Numbered from the stretch's first letter, positions 34,624-44,700 are shown. The stretch is DNA of 64,000 bases from Oceanobacillus sojae (GCF_900162665.1 NZ_LT727810.1:84291-148290), one strand, 5' to 3'. Numbers and translations: made by a program. The notes: generated from the sequence alone by a model not told the origin.

Positions 34624-36678
34624 ATGCTCGAGCGAAGGTCAATTGACATTATGGAAACCATTTTAGGCAACCCTAAGATTACAATTAAAGAACTGGAATT
34701 AAGAACCTCATTGACAAGGAGGAAAATTGCTTATGATTTAGAGAAAATCAATTATTGGCTGAAAACGAATAATTTACAAGAAATCAAGAAGGATCAGTAC
34801 AAAGGCTTGAGTTTTCCTGGAGATGCGAATGAAATATTGAGCATTTTAGAGAAAAAGGATATAAAAGGCACTTTAAATGAAGAAGAAAGAAAATGTATCA
34901 TTTTTTTCTATTTATTCATGCAAAATGAAGAAATTTCTCTGCAACATTTAATAGACGTCGTGGATGTAAGCAGAGGTACAGTAAATGATGATCTCAAAAA
35001 ATTATCCGCTAACCTGAAAGAATATTTTTTGGAGATTTCCTATTCCAGAAAAAATGGTTATTACATTAAAGGAAATGAACAAGATATACGAAATGTTCTT
35101 ATCATGTTCATTGTAGAAATTATTTTCAAAGGGACGAATAGAGAACTTCTGGACTTTGTTTTGGACGAGGAGATATTTGAAGAGATTACTTGTGTTTGCG
35201 GCAGGTATTTTCAAGAGCATCAAATCATTCTGTCTGACAATAATTTTTTGGAAATATGCTATATCATTGCTTTTGTTTTTATTAGAAAAAATAATACGCA
35301 AAAGTGGATTGAAATGGATAACCAATTTGAATTTCATCGTTATAATGAATATAAAATTGCCCGGGAGATTTTATCCAATCTGAGCTTTATTCATGAGAAC
35401 CAAGAGGATTATGCAGCATTTCTTACATCCTTAATACTATCTTTTTCTTCCGTTAAAATAAGTCAAAAAACGAACGATTACTATTTGCTGAAGGATTTTT
35501 TATTTGAGATTATCACTAAATTGGAAACAATTTATGGAATAGATATTGGAGATAAAGAAAGCGCCTTCAAACAGATTTATTATCATTTACGACCGGCGTA
35601 TTATCGTATCTTATTTCAATACCCGATAATCAATCCATTAAAGAAAAAAATTCAAGAGCAGTATAGTTTTTTATTCAAAATATTAAAAGATTTATTTGAA
35701 TCTTCTTATCTGCCCAATGGAAAAATAGTATCTGACGATGAAATAGCCTATTTAACGATACATTTCGCAACACTGATGAAAGATAAGAAAACGAAAAAAA
35801 TATATGCGTATACAGCAGCGGTTGTATGCCCAAACGGAACAGGGTTATCGCTGATTCTCTATAATGAGCTGACTACTCTCTTTCCTGAAATTAAGTTTCT
35901 TCAACCATTTTCACTTAATGAGCTGGAAACTATTAGCGATAGTGTAGATGTTATTTTTTCTACAAGGCTAATAAAAAGCTCCAAGCCGGTTTTTATCGCG
36001 AGTCCCGTGATGACGGATATTGAAAAAGAAAATCTGGTAAAAAATTTCTACAGGTGGAGCAATAAAAGTGTTTGTATTGATAATAGTTCCATTGTTAAAG
36101 AACTGACCAAAATTATTAGTAATTACAGTGAGATTAAGGATCCATTAAACCTGAATAAAGCATTAAGTAATATCACTGCAAATTATTTAATCTTTGATAA
36201 GAAAAGGAGACTTCCGATGTTGAGCGATATTATGACTGAACCACTCATTCAGTTGAATATTGAAGCTACTGACTGGAGAGATGCGATTAGAAAAGGCGGC
36301 GAACTTTTGATTGCCAATAATAAAGCATCTGCTAATTATGTGCAAGCAATGATTGATTCAGCGGAAGGAAATGGATCATATATTGTTATTACAAAAAATG
36401 TAGCTTTACCACATGCAAGACCAGAAGAAGGGGTGAAGGATCTGGCTATCAGTATGATTACTTTATCCAAGCCGATCAAATTTGGAAACAAAGAAAATGA
36501 CCCCGTAAAATATGTATTTTGTTTATGTGCCGTCGATAACTCTACGCATTTAAGAGCTATGTCGAATCTGGTTCAGTTGTTGGATAAGAAAGAGTTTTAC
36601 AGTAAGTTGGATCGTTCTATTGATTCCAAAGAAGTTGTTGATTTTATAAAGAAATGTGAAAAGGAGCTGGAAATGTAA
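34624..36678 (+). CDS. PRD-type PTS regulator with C-terminal EIIA domain
   Basis: A 684-aa BglG/LicR-class activator: HTH (about 1-60, ITIKELELRTSLTRRKIAYDL), Mga-like HTH (about 85-160), two PRDs (about 190-400, including YHLRPAYYR and LTIHFATL), an EIIB-like domain (AAVVCPNGTGLSLILYNEL with a Cys) and a EIIA-Asc/Fru domain at 535-684 (VITKNVALPHARPEEGV with the phospho-His). No separate EIIA gene occurs in this operon, so this domain may also energise the transporter. It overlaps the EIIB gene by one base. Confidence 0.9.
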   Translation: MLERRSIDIMETILGNPKITIKELELRTSLTRRKIAYDLEKINYWLKTNNLQEIKKDQYKGLSFPGDANEILSILEKKDIKGTLNEEERKCIIFFYLFMQNEEISLQHLIDVVDVSRGTVNDDLKKLSANLKEYFLEISYSRKNGYYIKGNEQDIRNVLIMFIVEIIFKGTNRELLDFVLDEEIFEEITCVCGRYFQEHQIILSDNNFLEICYIIAFVFIRKNNTQKWIEMDNQFEFHRYNEYKIAREILSNLSFIHENQEDYAAFLTSLILSFSSVKISQKTNDYYLLKDFLFEIITKLETIYGIDIGDKESAFKQIYYHLRPAYYRILFQYPIINPLKKKIQEQYSFLFKILKDLFESSYLPNGKIVSDDEIAYLTIHFATLMKDKKTKKIYAYTAAVVCPNGTGLSLILYNELTTLFPEIKFLQPFSLNELETISDSVDVIFSTRLIKSSKPVFIASPVMTDIEKENLVKNFYRWSNKSVCIDNSSIVKELTKIISNYSEIKDPLNLNKALSNITANYLIFDKKRRLPMLSDIMTEPLIQLNIEATDWRDAIRKGGELLIANNKASANYVQAMIDSAEGNGSYIVITKNVALPHARPEEGVKDLAISMITLSKPIKFGNKENDPVKYVFCLCAVDNSTHLRAMSNLVQLLDKKEFYSKLDRSIDSKEVVDFIKKCEKELEM

Positions 36679-36959
36679 TGAGAGAAATATTAGTAGCGTG
36701 CCGAACAGGGATGGGAAGCAGTACGATGTTGAAAATAAAGGTGAGTCAGGTAGTAAAGGAAAACAATTTTCCATTTAACGTCACCCATGACACGATGAGC
36801 GCAGTTAGTCAGTTTTCGGGAGACTTATTGATAACTCTGGAGGATTTAGTACCAGATGTAGAAGACAAAGTTAAATATGTTATCGGAATTAAAAATTTAA
36901 TGAATAAGGAAGAAATAAAAAGCAAAATTGAGAAGTATCTGGAAGAAGTAAAAGAGTAA
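36678..36959 (+). CDS. Ascorbate-family PTS EIIB
   Basis: A 93-aa phosphocarrier with Cys8 in ILVACRTGMGSSTMLKIKV, the P-loop-like EIIB signature of the ascorbate/galactitol group (UlaB/SgaB). Its ATG overlaps the regulator's TAA stop, so translation is coupled. Confidence 0.9.
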   Translation: MREILVACRTGMGSSTMLKIKVSQVVKENNFPFNVTHDTMSAVSQFSGDLLITLEDLVPDVEDKVKYVIGIKNLMNKEEIKSKIEKYLEEVKE

Positions 36960-36980
36960 CTCAAGAGAGGGTGAATCGTA

Positions 36981-38255
36981 GTGGAACTTTTAAGGGCGTT
37001 TGCCATTGATTTATTAGGTACTGCAGCAATTCTTGTAGGGTTAATGGCTTTTATAGGGCTTGTTCTGCAAAAGAAGCCGTTTGATGAAACGTTAACTGGG
37101 ACTTTGAAAACGATTGTAGGCTTCCTGATATTTTCAATTGGTTCAGGAGCAGCGGTTTTATCTCTGGATAGTTTCCAGGCTCTTTTTGGTGAAGGGTTTG
37201 GTCTGGATGGTGTTTTGCCATTAGCTGAAGCAGTTACAGCTTTAGCACAGGACAGGTTTGGAACGGTCGTATCGCTTGTTATGCTGTTTGGATTCCTGTT
37301 CAATTTATTATTTGCGAGGATTACCCCATTTAAATATATATTTCTGACAGGGCAGCATAACCTTTATTTTGCAGCATTGCTTACGGTTATCTTAAAAGCA
37401 TTAGATGCAAGTAATTTTACAATTGTTGCGGTTGGAGGAATTATTTTGGGACTGGCAGCCTGCTTATTCCCGGCTATTGCACAGCCGTATATGAGAAAAA
37501 TTACAGGCGATGATGAAATTGCTTTGGGTCATTATGTGAGTGTAGGTTACGCCATTTCGGGATGGGTAGGATCTAAGGTTGGTAAACCAGAGGATACAAC
37601 AGAAAATTTAAAACTGCCAAAATGGCTTTCTATGTTTAAAGACTATGTCGTCGGTGTCAGTATCACCATCATTATATTCTTTTACGTAGCAACATTTGCC
37701 GCTGGGCCACAATTTGTTGAGACTATTTCAGAAGGAACCAATTGGCTGGTATATCCGTTAATCCAGGGGCTGACGTTCGCTGCTGCACTGTATGTAATTA
37801 TTACTGGTGTAAGGATGCTGTTAGGGGAGATAGTGAATGCGTTTGTAGGTATTTCTGAAAAATTGATACCAAATGCAAAACCGGCACTGGACTGTCCAGT
37901 TGTATTTCCATTCGCCCCAACTGCAACTGTTATAGGCTTTTTATCTGCTTATGCAGGTGGACTATTATGCATGTTTTTGTTTGGTATTCTCGAAATGTCC
38001 GTCATTATCCCTGTTGCTGTTCCATACTTTTTCATAGGAGCGACAGCTGGCGTATTCGGTAATGCAACTGGAGGCTGGAAGGGCGCCATGGCAGGAAGCT
38101 TTGTTGTGGGTATTCTGATTGCGATTGGACCAGCAATAATCTATCCAATCATGGCGAATATCGGTCTGGTAGGAACTGCTTTTCCAGAGACAGACTTTAC
38201 CATTGTCGGATTATTAGTCTATTACATTGGAAAATTAATATTAGGTTTGCTATAA
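36981..38255 (+). CDS. Ascorbate-family PTS EIIC (UlaA/SgaT-like)
   Basis: A 424-aa membrane protein, of the usual size for UlaA, with matching blocks GLVLQKKPFDETLTGTLKTIVGFLI, LTGQHNLYFAALL, DDEIALGHYVSVGYAISGWVG and GNATGGWKGAMAGSF. About 11 spans. It starts at GTG behind AGAGGGTG. The transported sugar need not be ascorbate, since this family also takes other pentitol- or acid-like sugars. Confidence 0.92.
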   Translation: MELLRAFAIDLLGTAAILVGLMAFIGLVLQKKPFDETLTGTLKTIVGFLIFSIGSGAAVLSLDSFQALFGEGFGLDGVLPLAEAVTALAQDRFGTVVSLVMLFGFLFNLLFARITPFKYIFLTGQHNLYFAALLTVILKALDASNFTIVAVGGIILGLAACLFPAIAQPYMRKITGDDEIALGHYVSVGYAISGWVGSKVGKPEDTTENLKLPKWLSMFKDYVVGVSITIIIFFYVATFAAGPQFVETISEGTNWLVYPLIQGLTFAAALYVIITGVRMLLGEIVNAFVGISEKLIPNAKPALDCPVVFPFAPTATVIGFLSAYAGGLLCMFLFGILEMSVIIPVAVPYFFIGATAGVFGNATGGWKGAMAGSFVVGILIAIGPAIIYPIMANIGLVGTAFPETDFTIVGLLVYYIGKLILGLL

Positions 38256-38273
38256 ACTGAAAGGATGATATAA

Positions 38274-40274
38274 ATGAGAACACAGACAATAGAAAAGATA
38301 TCAGATTTATCCGTTGCTACAATTAGAACATTGGCGATTGATAGTGTAGAGAATGCTAATCATGGTCATTTAGGAATGCCTTTGGGGGCAGCGCCAATGG
38401 GATATACACTCTTTAAAAATGTGATGAAGCACAACCCGGAAAATCCGCACTGGTATAATCGCGACAGATTTGTATTAACTTCTGGCCATGGCTCCATTTT
38501 ATTATATACATTACTGCATTTAAGTGGATATCAGGTCTCAATTGATGATCTAAAAAGCTTTAGAAAACTGGGAAGTGTCACTCCAGGGCATCCAGAGGTA
38601 GATATAACTCCCGGGGTAGAAGCTACCACAGGGCCATTGGGACAAGGACTTGCTATGACAATCGGTCTGGCACTTGCTGAGGCGCATTTGGCAGAGAAAT
38701 ATAATAAACCGGATTTTGATATTGTTGATCATTACACGTATACGATATGTGGTGATGGAGACTTAATGGAAGGTGTAGCCCAGGAATCCGTATCTCTGGC
38801 AGGACACTTAGGATTGGGGAAATTAATTGTATTATATGATTCTAATGATGTGTGTTCCGATGGTGATCTCAGTGATACCAATTCAGAGGATGTCCAAAAA
38901 AAGTATGAATCAATGGGATGGCAGGTCATTCGCGTAGAGGATGGAAATGACATAAATGAAATCGAAAAAGCTATACAGGCGAGTAAAGAGGAGAAAAATA
39001 AACCAACATTAATTGAAGTAAAAACAATCATCGGGTTTGGCTCTCCCAATAAAAGTGGAACAGCAGCTATTCACAGTAATCCTGTTGGTCCAGAGGAGTC
39101 CGATTTAATCAGAAAAGCATATGGATGGGATTTCACGGAAGACTTTTATATTCCGGATGAAGTAAAAAAAGATTTCTCTACTATCCGTGAGAATGGAAAA
39201 GCAAGTGAAAACGAATGGGAGAATTTATTAGAAGCGTATCAAAAAGAATATCCGGAGCTGTCTAAAGAATTTCTGGCGTCAATGGAAAATAACTTTGAAA
39301 CAGAGGAAATAAATATAAACTTTGAAAAAGAAAAAGTAGCAACCCGTTCCGCATCTGGAGAAGTATTGAACGCGATTGCTGATAAAATACCATTAATAGG
39401 AGGCTCTGCCGATTTAGCTTCCTCCAATAAGACAACCATTAATGGAAGTAAGTTTATAAGCAAAAATAATTATAGTGGAAGAAATATAAATTATGGTGTT
39501 CGTGAATTTGGTATGGCTTCGATTGCTAATGGATTGGCATTACATGGAGGGCTTAAACCTTACACTGGTACATTCCTGGTTTTCTCTGACTATATGCGTT
39601 CAGCTATACGGATGTCTTCGATAATGAATAAGCCATTGATATATATTTTTACGCATGACAGTATCATGCTAGGGCAGGATGGGCCTACCCATCAGCCGGT
39701 AGAGCACCTGGCTTCATTAAGAGCAATGCCGAACCTAAATGTAATTAGACCGGCAGATGCTAATGAAACTGCGGCTGCCTGGGAAATTGCAATTCAAGCT
39801 AAGCAGACCCCGACTGCGATTGTTCTTGGCAGACATGATGTACCTGTATTAGAAACTGCGGATAAAGAAGGTGTGAAAAAAGGAGCTTATATTATATCCA
39901 AAGGTAATGGAAAAGCGGCTGGTAAAATTATCGCAACTGGTTCTGAAGTAGAACTGGCAATAAAAGCGCAAACAATTTTAGAGAGAGAAGAAGTATATGT
40001 TGATGTTATTAGTATGCCAAGCTGGGAGCTGTTTTCAAAACAGGATGATGCTTATAAAAATGAAATTCTTCCTAAGGAGATTAAGAATATTTTAGCGGTG
40101 GAGATGGGTTCATCTATCGGCTGGAGAGAATTTGTCGGAGCTGATGGAGATATGTTGACCATTCATCATTTTGGGGAGTCTGGAGATGGACAAGAATTAG
40201 CTAATAAACTTGGCTTCTATCCTGAAAATATTGCTGATAGATTTAAAAGGCTGGATGAGAAAAATAGTAGGTAA
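38274..40274 (+). CDS. tkt: Transketolase
   Basis: A 666-aa full-length transketolase: NANHGHLGMPLGAAPMGYTLF and RDRFVLTSGHGS at the front, TPGVEATTGPLGQGLAMTIG, the ThDP/Mg signature GDGDLMEGV, the catalytic Glu in REFGMASIANGLALHGG, and THDSIMLGQDGPTHQPVEHLASLRAMPN. It exchanges two-carbon units between sugar phosphates. Being in a PTS operon it is probably a second, inducible copy for the imported sugar, which would therefore be converted to a pentulose or hexulose phosphate. Confidence 0.95.
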   Translation: MRTQTIEKISDLSVATIRTLAIDSVENANHGHLGMPLGAAPMGYTLFKNVMKHNPENPHWYNRDRFVLTSGHGSILLYTLLHLSGYQVSIDDLKSFRKLGSVTPGHPEVDITPGVEATTGPLGQGLAMTIGLALAEAHLAEKYNKPDFDIVDHYTYTICGDGDLMEGVAQESVSLAGHLGLGKLIVLYDSNDVCSDGDLSDTNSEDVQKKYESMGWQVIRVEDGNDINEIEKAIQASKEEKNKPTLIEVKTIIGFGSPNKSGTAAIHSNPVGPEESDLIRKAYGWDFTEDFYIPDEVKKDFSTIRENGKASENEWENLLEAYQKEYPELSKEFLASMENNFETEEININFEKEKVATRSASGEVLNAIADKIPLIGGSADLASSNKTTINGSKFISKNNYSGRNINYGVREFGMASIANGLALHGGLKPYTGTFLVFSDYMRSAIRMSSIMNKPLIYIFTHDSIMLGQDGPTHQPVEHLASLRAMPNLNVIRPADANETAAAWEIAIQAKQTPTAIVLGRHDVPVLETADKEGVKKGAYIISKGNGKAAGKIIATGSEVELAIKAQTILEREEVYVDVISMPSWELFSKQDDAYKNEILPKEIKNILAVEMGSSIGWREFVGADGDMLTIHHFGESGDGQELANKLGFYPENIADRFKRLDEKNSR

Positions 40275-40312
40275 GAGATTAATTGAGTTTGTATGGAATA
40301 TATAATAAACCG

Positions 40313-40357
40313 AAAATAATGGATGAAGTCCTTTTTAGGAACTTCATCCATTATTTT
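40313..40357 (+). terminator. Terminator after the transketolase gene
   Basis: A perfect 17-bp stem (40313-40329 with 40341-40357) with an 11-base loop; the descending arm ends ATTATTTT. It lies 38 bases after the transketolase stop. Confidence 0.9.
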
Positions 40358-41368
40358 GTATACTTAATATAAATATCAGGGTACCACAAGCTGGAAGGAG
40401 TATATTTGAGCAAATTCCTTTCTTAACCAATAAAGCAATTATTCTAGAATTGATGAAACAACATAATTAAACGACAGAACCTAAGTTTGAAAAGAATGCT
40501 GATTTAGAATAATATTGTCAAACTCATTCAAAACAAATAAATTATTTTCTCAAAATAAGAATAAATAAAGTAAGCAAAAAATAATATACTGCATTCTATT
40601 ATAACTGAACTACCTCTTTACTTGAATTTAACAAGTAACAGGAGGTAGTTTTTCGTGGATGATGAACATTGGATTGTTACCGAACAATCCAAATAATATC
40701 TACCTCTGTATCTAAAGAATTTGGAAAGTTGTCAAGAATCGTTGGCAGTAGCCTTGATAAGGAAGATGTGAAGTATGCACATTCAACACCTGTAGAAAAT
40801 TTATCGTACAGGAGTTGAAATAAATGGGTGGCTAATCTGTCTGTACAATCTTTAGCCAGATAGATTTATTTCGGAGATTTATTCATTGGATGAAGTTGGG
40901 GAAGCATTTGAAGTATCTTTTTAGAGAAAGACAGTATCGAGTGGTGGAGATGTAGAGAGTGGAACATTTTTTACTTGATTGTTTGAAATAAATTATTGGA
41001 CTATTACTGGATTAATTGTTTTTAGATAAGTATTGATTTAAGTTGGCGGATAGGTAAACTCGCTTAAAGTGAATGGTGTTGCCAATAGTATCTTTATATT
41101 GTAAAAGGAGCTTTGATAGATTTTCACCTGTTTTAGCTGCACTTATTGCAGCTATCATTATAGTAATTAGCAAGAGAAAATTAAACTTTGGCAATATGAT
41201 GGAGTGTCAGGTTTCTAAATGCCGGCACCGCTTATGCTTGAATTTAACTAGGAGCCGTTCTATTCGTATTAGTATTGTTGGATGTAGTAATAGTAGGTCC
41301 TGAAAACGCCTGGGAGAAAAGTGCTCATGTAACATATATTTACTTTTAATACAAATATTCTCTTCGCA
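40358..41368. other. 1-kb gene-free stretch with hairpins
   Basis: No intact gene is seen. The stretch contains a terminator-like compound hairpin at 40608-40653 (outer arms AACTACCTC and GAGGTAGTT, inner TTACTTG and CAAGTAA, then TTTC) and a perfect 10-bp, 4-base-loop hairpin at 40669-40692 (TTGGATTGTT-ACCG). Downstream, short frames such as VSKEFGKLSRIVGSSLDKEDVKY (40709-40818) end in stops; they look like decayed coding DNA but I could not name the source. Confidence 0.5.
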
Positions 41369-41376
41369 TTGACTTT

Positions 41377-41390
41377 TGTAAGCGTTTGTT
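41377..41390 (+). promoter_or_regulatory. cre-like site upstream of the LevR-family gene
   Basis: TGTAAGCGTTTGTT matches the cre consensus at 13 of 14 positions, directly after a -35-like TTGACT (41369-41374) and 26 bases before the start codon. Binding of CcpA here would repress the activator gene when preferred sugars are present. Confidence 0.6.
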
Positions 41391-41415
41391 TAATTATGAA
41401 GAAGAGGTGAAATGT

Positions 41416-44190
41416 ATGATTAAAGAAGAACTAATAAAATACTTAGAAAACCAGACAGCTTTCTTAGATTTAAACAATATTAGTGAGATATTTACTTCCA
41501 AGATAATAGGGCAACAATTTAAATTAAAAAGAAATACGGTGAGTCACTATTTAAATCAATTAAATGAACAAGGAAGCGTCATTAAAATAAATACACGCCC
41601 GGTTTACTTTTTTCATAAAAGTGCTTTCGAAACACAATTCTATACACTATCCAAAGATATATATCATAGTTTAGATGAATTAAAGGAAGAGCAGCCTTTA
41701 TTTCAAAAAAAGAAGGATATATTTTCATTTTTAATTGGAAATGATGCAAGTTTGGCAAGGAGTATAGAACAATTAAAGACAGCACTTTACTATCCGGAAA
41801 ATGGCTTGCCAGTGTTATTGACAGGAGAAAGTGGGACAGGCAAAAGCTATATGGTAAAAATCGTATATCATTTTTGTTTAACGAATGATTTAATTAAGGA
41901 AGATGCACGACTTATTACTTTAAATTGTGCCCAGTACGCTAATAACCCTGAGCTTTTAACTAGCCATTTATTTGGACATGTTAAGGGAGCCTTTACAGGT
42001 GCAGATGAAGATCATATAGGTATTTTTGAAGAAGCTAATGGAGGGGTTTTATTTTTAGATGAAATTCATCGTTTAAACGCAGAGGGGCAGGAAAAACTAT
42101 TTACTTATCTTGACCAGGGAATAATTTATCGAATGGGTGAAACAAATAATCCTCGTAAGGTCAATACAAGGTTATTCTTTGCAACTACGGAAGATTTGAA
42201 TAGTGTTTTTTTATCTACTTTTATTCGTCGTATCCCTGTTCAAATTGAATTACCCTCTTTAGAGCAACGAACTCAAAATGAACGTTTAGAGATGATATAT
42301 GATTTTTTAATAAAAGAAAGAGCGAAAATAAAAAAAAACTTATTAGTGAGTAGCCAAGTTTTGCACTTATTGAAAACAACTCCTCATAAAGGAAATATCG
42401 GTAAGCTGAAAAATGTAATTAAAGTAACTGTAGCAAAAGCATTTTCTGAGCAAAAGGATGCTGAGCATATTCATATTACTATTTATCATTTACCGCCTGA
42501 TTTGTTAGCAAAAGCTGCTTTTAAAATAAGTGGAGTTATAGAAGAAAATGTGCACATTAATCATACAACTACTATAGAGAATTTATCCATGAAAAGAAAT
42601 CCTGAAGAGCTACGGATTATTCGTGCATATGAACGATTATTAGCTAATTTTAAAAAATCTGAATCGGACATTACAGTGATTGATGATGAAATAAAAAATG
42701 AAGTAGAAAATCTATTTGATTTCTTACTATTTGAAACAGATAGAGAAAAGAAACATGAATTATTATTATTTATGACTCAATATGTACGTGATACGTTGAA
42801 ACAAATGGAGGCATCTTATCAGATTACGTTCAATGGCAACAGTGTCTATGCAATAAGTTATTATCTATTTCAAAGAAGTTCTGTACGTTGGCAGCCTGAA
42901 GATGTGGAAGTTCAGGCTTTGATAAAAAAATTTAAACAGACTGTCATTAAAACATATCCTATGCTGTTTCAATATACAGAAAGGATGTTATCCATTATCA
43001 AACCCAGGCTGGACATCGAAGTATTTGATATGGATTTAATCTTACTAACCCTTTACTTTAGTCAATTGGGTTTATCCCGAGAATCCAATTTTGCAAAAGC
43101 AATCATTGTTGCTCATGGCTATGCAACTGCAAGTAGTATCGCTAATGTCGCTAACCGTTTATTACGTAAAAATATTTTTGAATCATTTGACATGCCAATA
43201 GATACGACACCACAAAAGATTGCTGAGGAAATAGTGGACTATACGGAAAAAAATGATGTAAGTAATGGACTGGTTATTTTAGTGGACATGGGCTCGCTGA
43301 AAGAAATATACTCATATTTTCCGCAACAACTATCGGTTCCCGTTATGATTATGAATAATATAACCACTCCATTAGCAATAGCTATAGGAGAAAATATTCA
43401 GAAAAATAGAAACCTATCCGAAGTAGCGATAAATTCTTTTGAAGAAAACAAGCCAGATTGGAAAATAATTTATCCACAAAAAAATAAAAATAAAGCATTA
43501 TTGGCTACATGTTTTACTGGTATCGGTACAGCCACAAAAATTAGTAAACTTCTTGAAAAAAGTTTACCAGTAAATAGTTCGCTAAAGGTGCTTCCTTATG
43601 ATTATCAAACACTACATGACCAAAAGGAAAAAGAGACTGTTTTTTCACTTTATGAGGTTGTTGGAATTGTAGGAACAGCAAATCCTATGATTCCAGATAT
43701 TCCTTATCTATCCCTTGAGGAATTGATTTCTGGGAAAGGAACGCAACATCTTAGCGAATGGTTAATGAAAAATTTAGATGATGAGAAAGCAGAACAATTT
43801 AATAATCGATTAATTCGCAACTTTTCACTTGAAAAAGTAATTGATTCTGTAACTATCCTTGATACGGATAAAATAATGGCAGAAATTGAATTATTTATGC
43901 GAATTTTGGAGGAATTAACGGAACAAAAGATAACAAATGAAAGAAAACTTGCTTTATATGTACATGTTAGTTGTTTAATTGAGAGATTAATCCGTAATGT
44001 TCCGATTGAAATATATAGTGGAAATGGCGTTGATGAAGAGTGTCGAAAAGAGCAACTAGTTAAGATAAAAGAAGCATTCAGTGTCATAGAAGAGGATTAC
44101 AGTGTCAAAATACCAAATTCAGAATTAAAATATATTTATGATATCCTCTTTCAAAAACTGGATTTTTCAATCGTTAACGAAGATTTTTAA
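41416..44190 (+). CDS. LevR-family sigma-54-dependent PTS activator (GfrR-like)
   Basis: A 924-aa enhancer-binding protein. N-terminal winged HTH (about 1-60), AAA+ domain (about 105-350) with Walker A GESGTGKS (137-144), the sigma-54 contact loop GAFTGA (191-196), Walker B VLFLDE (211-216), then PRD1, an EIIA-Man-like domain (AIIVAHGYATASSIANVANRLL), an EIIB-like part (ATCFTGIGTATKISKLLEKSL) and a terminal PRD. GAFTGA means it must act on sigma-54 RNA polymerase. The promoter at 44217-44234 is the obvious target. ATG 41416 has GAGGTG ahead; the in-frame start at 41386 lies before that site. This implies rpoN elsewhere in the genome. Confidence 0.93.
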   Translation: MIKEELIKYLENQTAFLDLNNISEIFTSKIIGQQFKLKRNTVSHYLNQLNEQGSVIKINTRPVYFFHKSAFETQFYTLSKDIYHSLDELKEEQPLFQKKKDIFSFLIGNDASLARSIEQLKTALYYPENGLPVLLTGESGTGKSYMVKIVYHFCLTNDLIKEDARLITLNCAQYANNPELLTSHLFGHVKGAFTGADEDHIGIFEEANGGVLFLDEIHRLNAEGQEKLFTYLDQGIIYRMGETNNPRKVNTRLFFATTEDLNSVFLSTFIRRIPVQIELPSLEQRTQNERLEMIYDFLIKERAKIKKNLLVSSQVLHLLKTTPHKGNIGKLKNVIKVTVAKAFSEQKDAEHIHITIYHLPPDLLAKAAFKISGVIEENVHINHTTTIENLSMKRNPEELRIIRAYERLLANFKKSESDITVIDDEIKNEVENLFDFLLFETDREKKHELLLFMTQYVRDTLKQMEASYQITFNGNSVYAISYYLFQRSSVRWQPEDVEVQALIKKFKQTVIKTYPMLFQYTERMLSIIKPRLDIEVFDMDLILLTLYFSQLGLSRESNFAKAIIVAHGYATASSIANVANRLLRKNIFESFDMPIDTTPQKIAEEIVDYTEKNDVSNGLVILVDMGSLKEIYSYFPQQLSVPVMIMNNITTPLAIAIGENIQKNRNLSEVAINSFEENKPDWKIIYPQKNKNKALLATCFTGIGTATKISKLLEKSLPVNSSLKVLPYDYQTLHDQKEKETVFSLYEVVGIVGTANPMIPDIPYLSLEELISGKGTQHLSEWLMKNLDDEKAEQFNNRLIRNFSLEKVIDSVTILDTDKIMAEIELFMRILEELTEQKITNERKLALYVHVSCLIERLIRNVPIEIYSGNGVDEECRKEQLVKIKEAFSVIEEDYSVKIPNSELKYIYDILFQKLDFSIVNEDF

Positions 44191-44200
44191 TATGTAGAAA

Positions 44201-44229
44201 AAGCGTGCCACTAAAGTTGGCACGCTTTT
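44201..44229 (+). terminator. Terminator of the LevR-family gene
   Basis: AAAGCGTGCC (44201-44210) pairs with GGCACGCTTT (44219-44228) around a short loop, followed by TT. The descending arm doubles as part of the sigma-54 promoter that follows. Confidence 0.75.
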
Positions 44230-44234
44230 TGCAT
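44217..44234 (+). promoter_or_regulatory. Sigma-54 (-24/-12) promoter of the gfr-like operon
   Basis: TTGGCACGCTTTTTGCAT fits the RpoN consensus TTGGCACRNNNNTTGCW, with GG and GC separated by exactly 10 bases. It lies 30 bases before the EIIA start codon and right after the gene for a sigma-54 activator. The -24 box is built into the 3' arm of the activator's terminator. Confidence 0.9.
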
Positions 44235-44263
44235 GTATATAAGTGTAAGCGAGGTGAAAAGGG

Positions 44264-44683
44264 ATGGAAAGAAAATTAGTTTTGGCAAGTCATGGAGAAT
44301 TTGCATCAGGAATTTTAAGCTCTTTAGAATTAATTTGTGGAAAGAACAGTAATATTATCACTTTGGATGCTTATTTAACAGCAAATTATGACTTAGCCTC
44401 AGAAGTTGAACAATTAATGATTGAAAACCAAGGTAAAGAATTAATCGTTATCACTGATATATTTGGAGGGAGTGTAAATAATGAATTTTTGAAATATATA
44501 TATACACCTAATTTCTATCTTGCATCAGGAATGAATTTACCTTGGTTAATTGAAATTGTAACTCAGTTTATAGCAGCAAAATCAATACCAGCATTAATTA
44601 AGGATTCTCTAAATAATTCAAAGGAAATGATTCAATTTTGTAATGAAACAATTCATAAGGAAAGTGAAGAAGAGGACTTTTAA
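44264..44683 (+). CDS. Mannose-family PTS EIIA (gfrA-like)
   Basis: A 139-aa EIIA with phospho-His10 in VLASHGEFASGILSSLELI and the IVITDIFGGSVNNEF block. It is the first gene of the sigma-54 operon, with GAGGTG upstream of its ATG, and supplies phosphate to the EIIB encoded next. Confidence 0.9.
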   Translation: MERKLVLASHGEFASGILSSLELICGKNSNIITLDAYLTANYDLASEVEQLMIENQGKELIVITDIFGGSVNNEFLKYIYTPNFYLASGMNLPWLIEIVTQFIAAKSIPALIKDSLNNSKEMIQFCNETIHKESEEEDF

Positions 44684-44700
44684 ATAAGGAGGAAATAAGA

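Noticed and set aside
36809..37303. 164-aa minus-strand frame over the ascorbate EIIB/EIIC genes
   Set aside because: It is the complement of two well-supported PTS genes; Ser/Thr/Asn-rich translation is typical of a shadow frame.
41073..41303. 76-aa + strand frame and overlapping minus frame
   Set aside because: No ribosome site for either, low-complexity membrane-like translation, and both frames lie in a region of fragmentary sequence.
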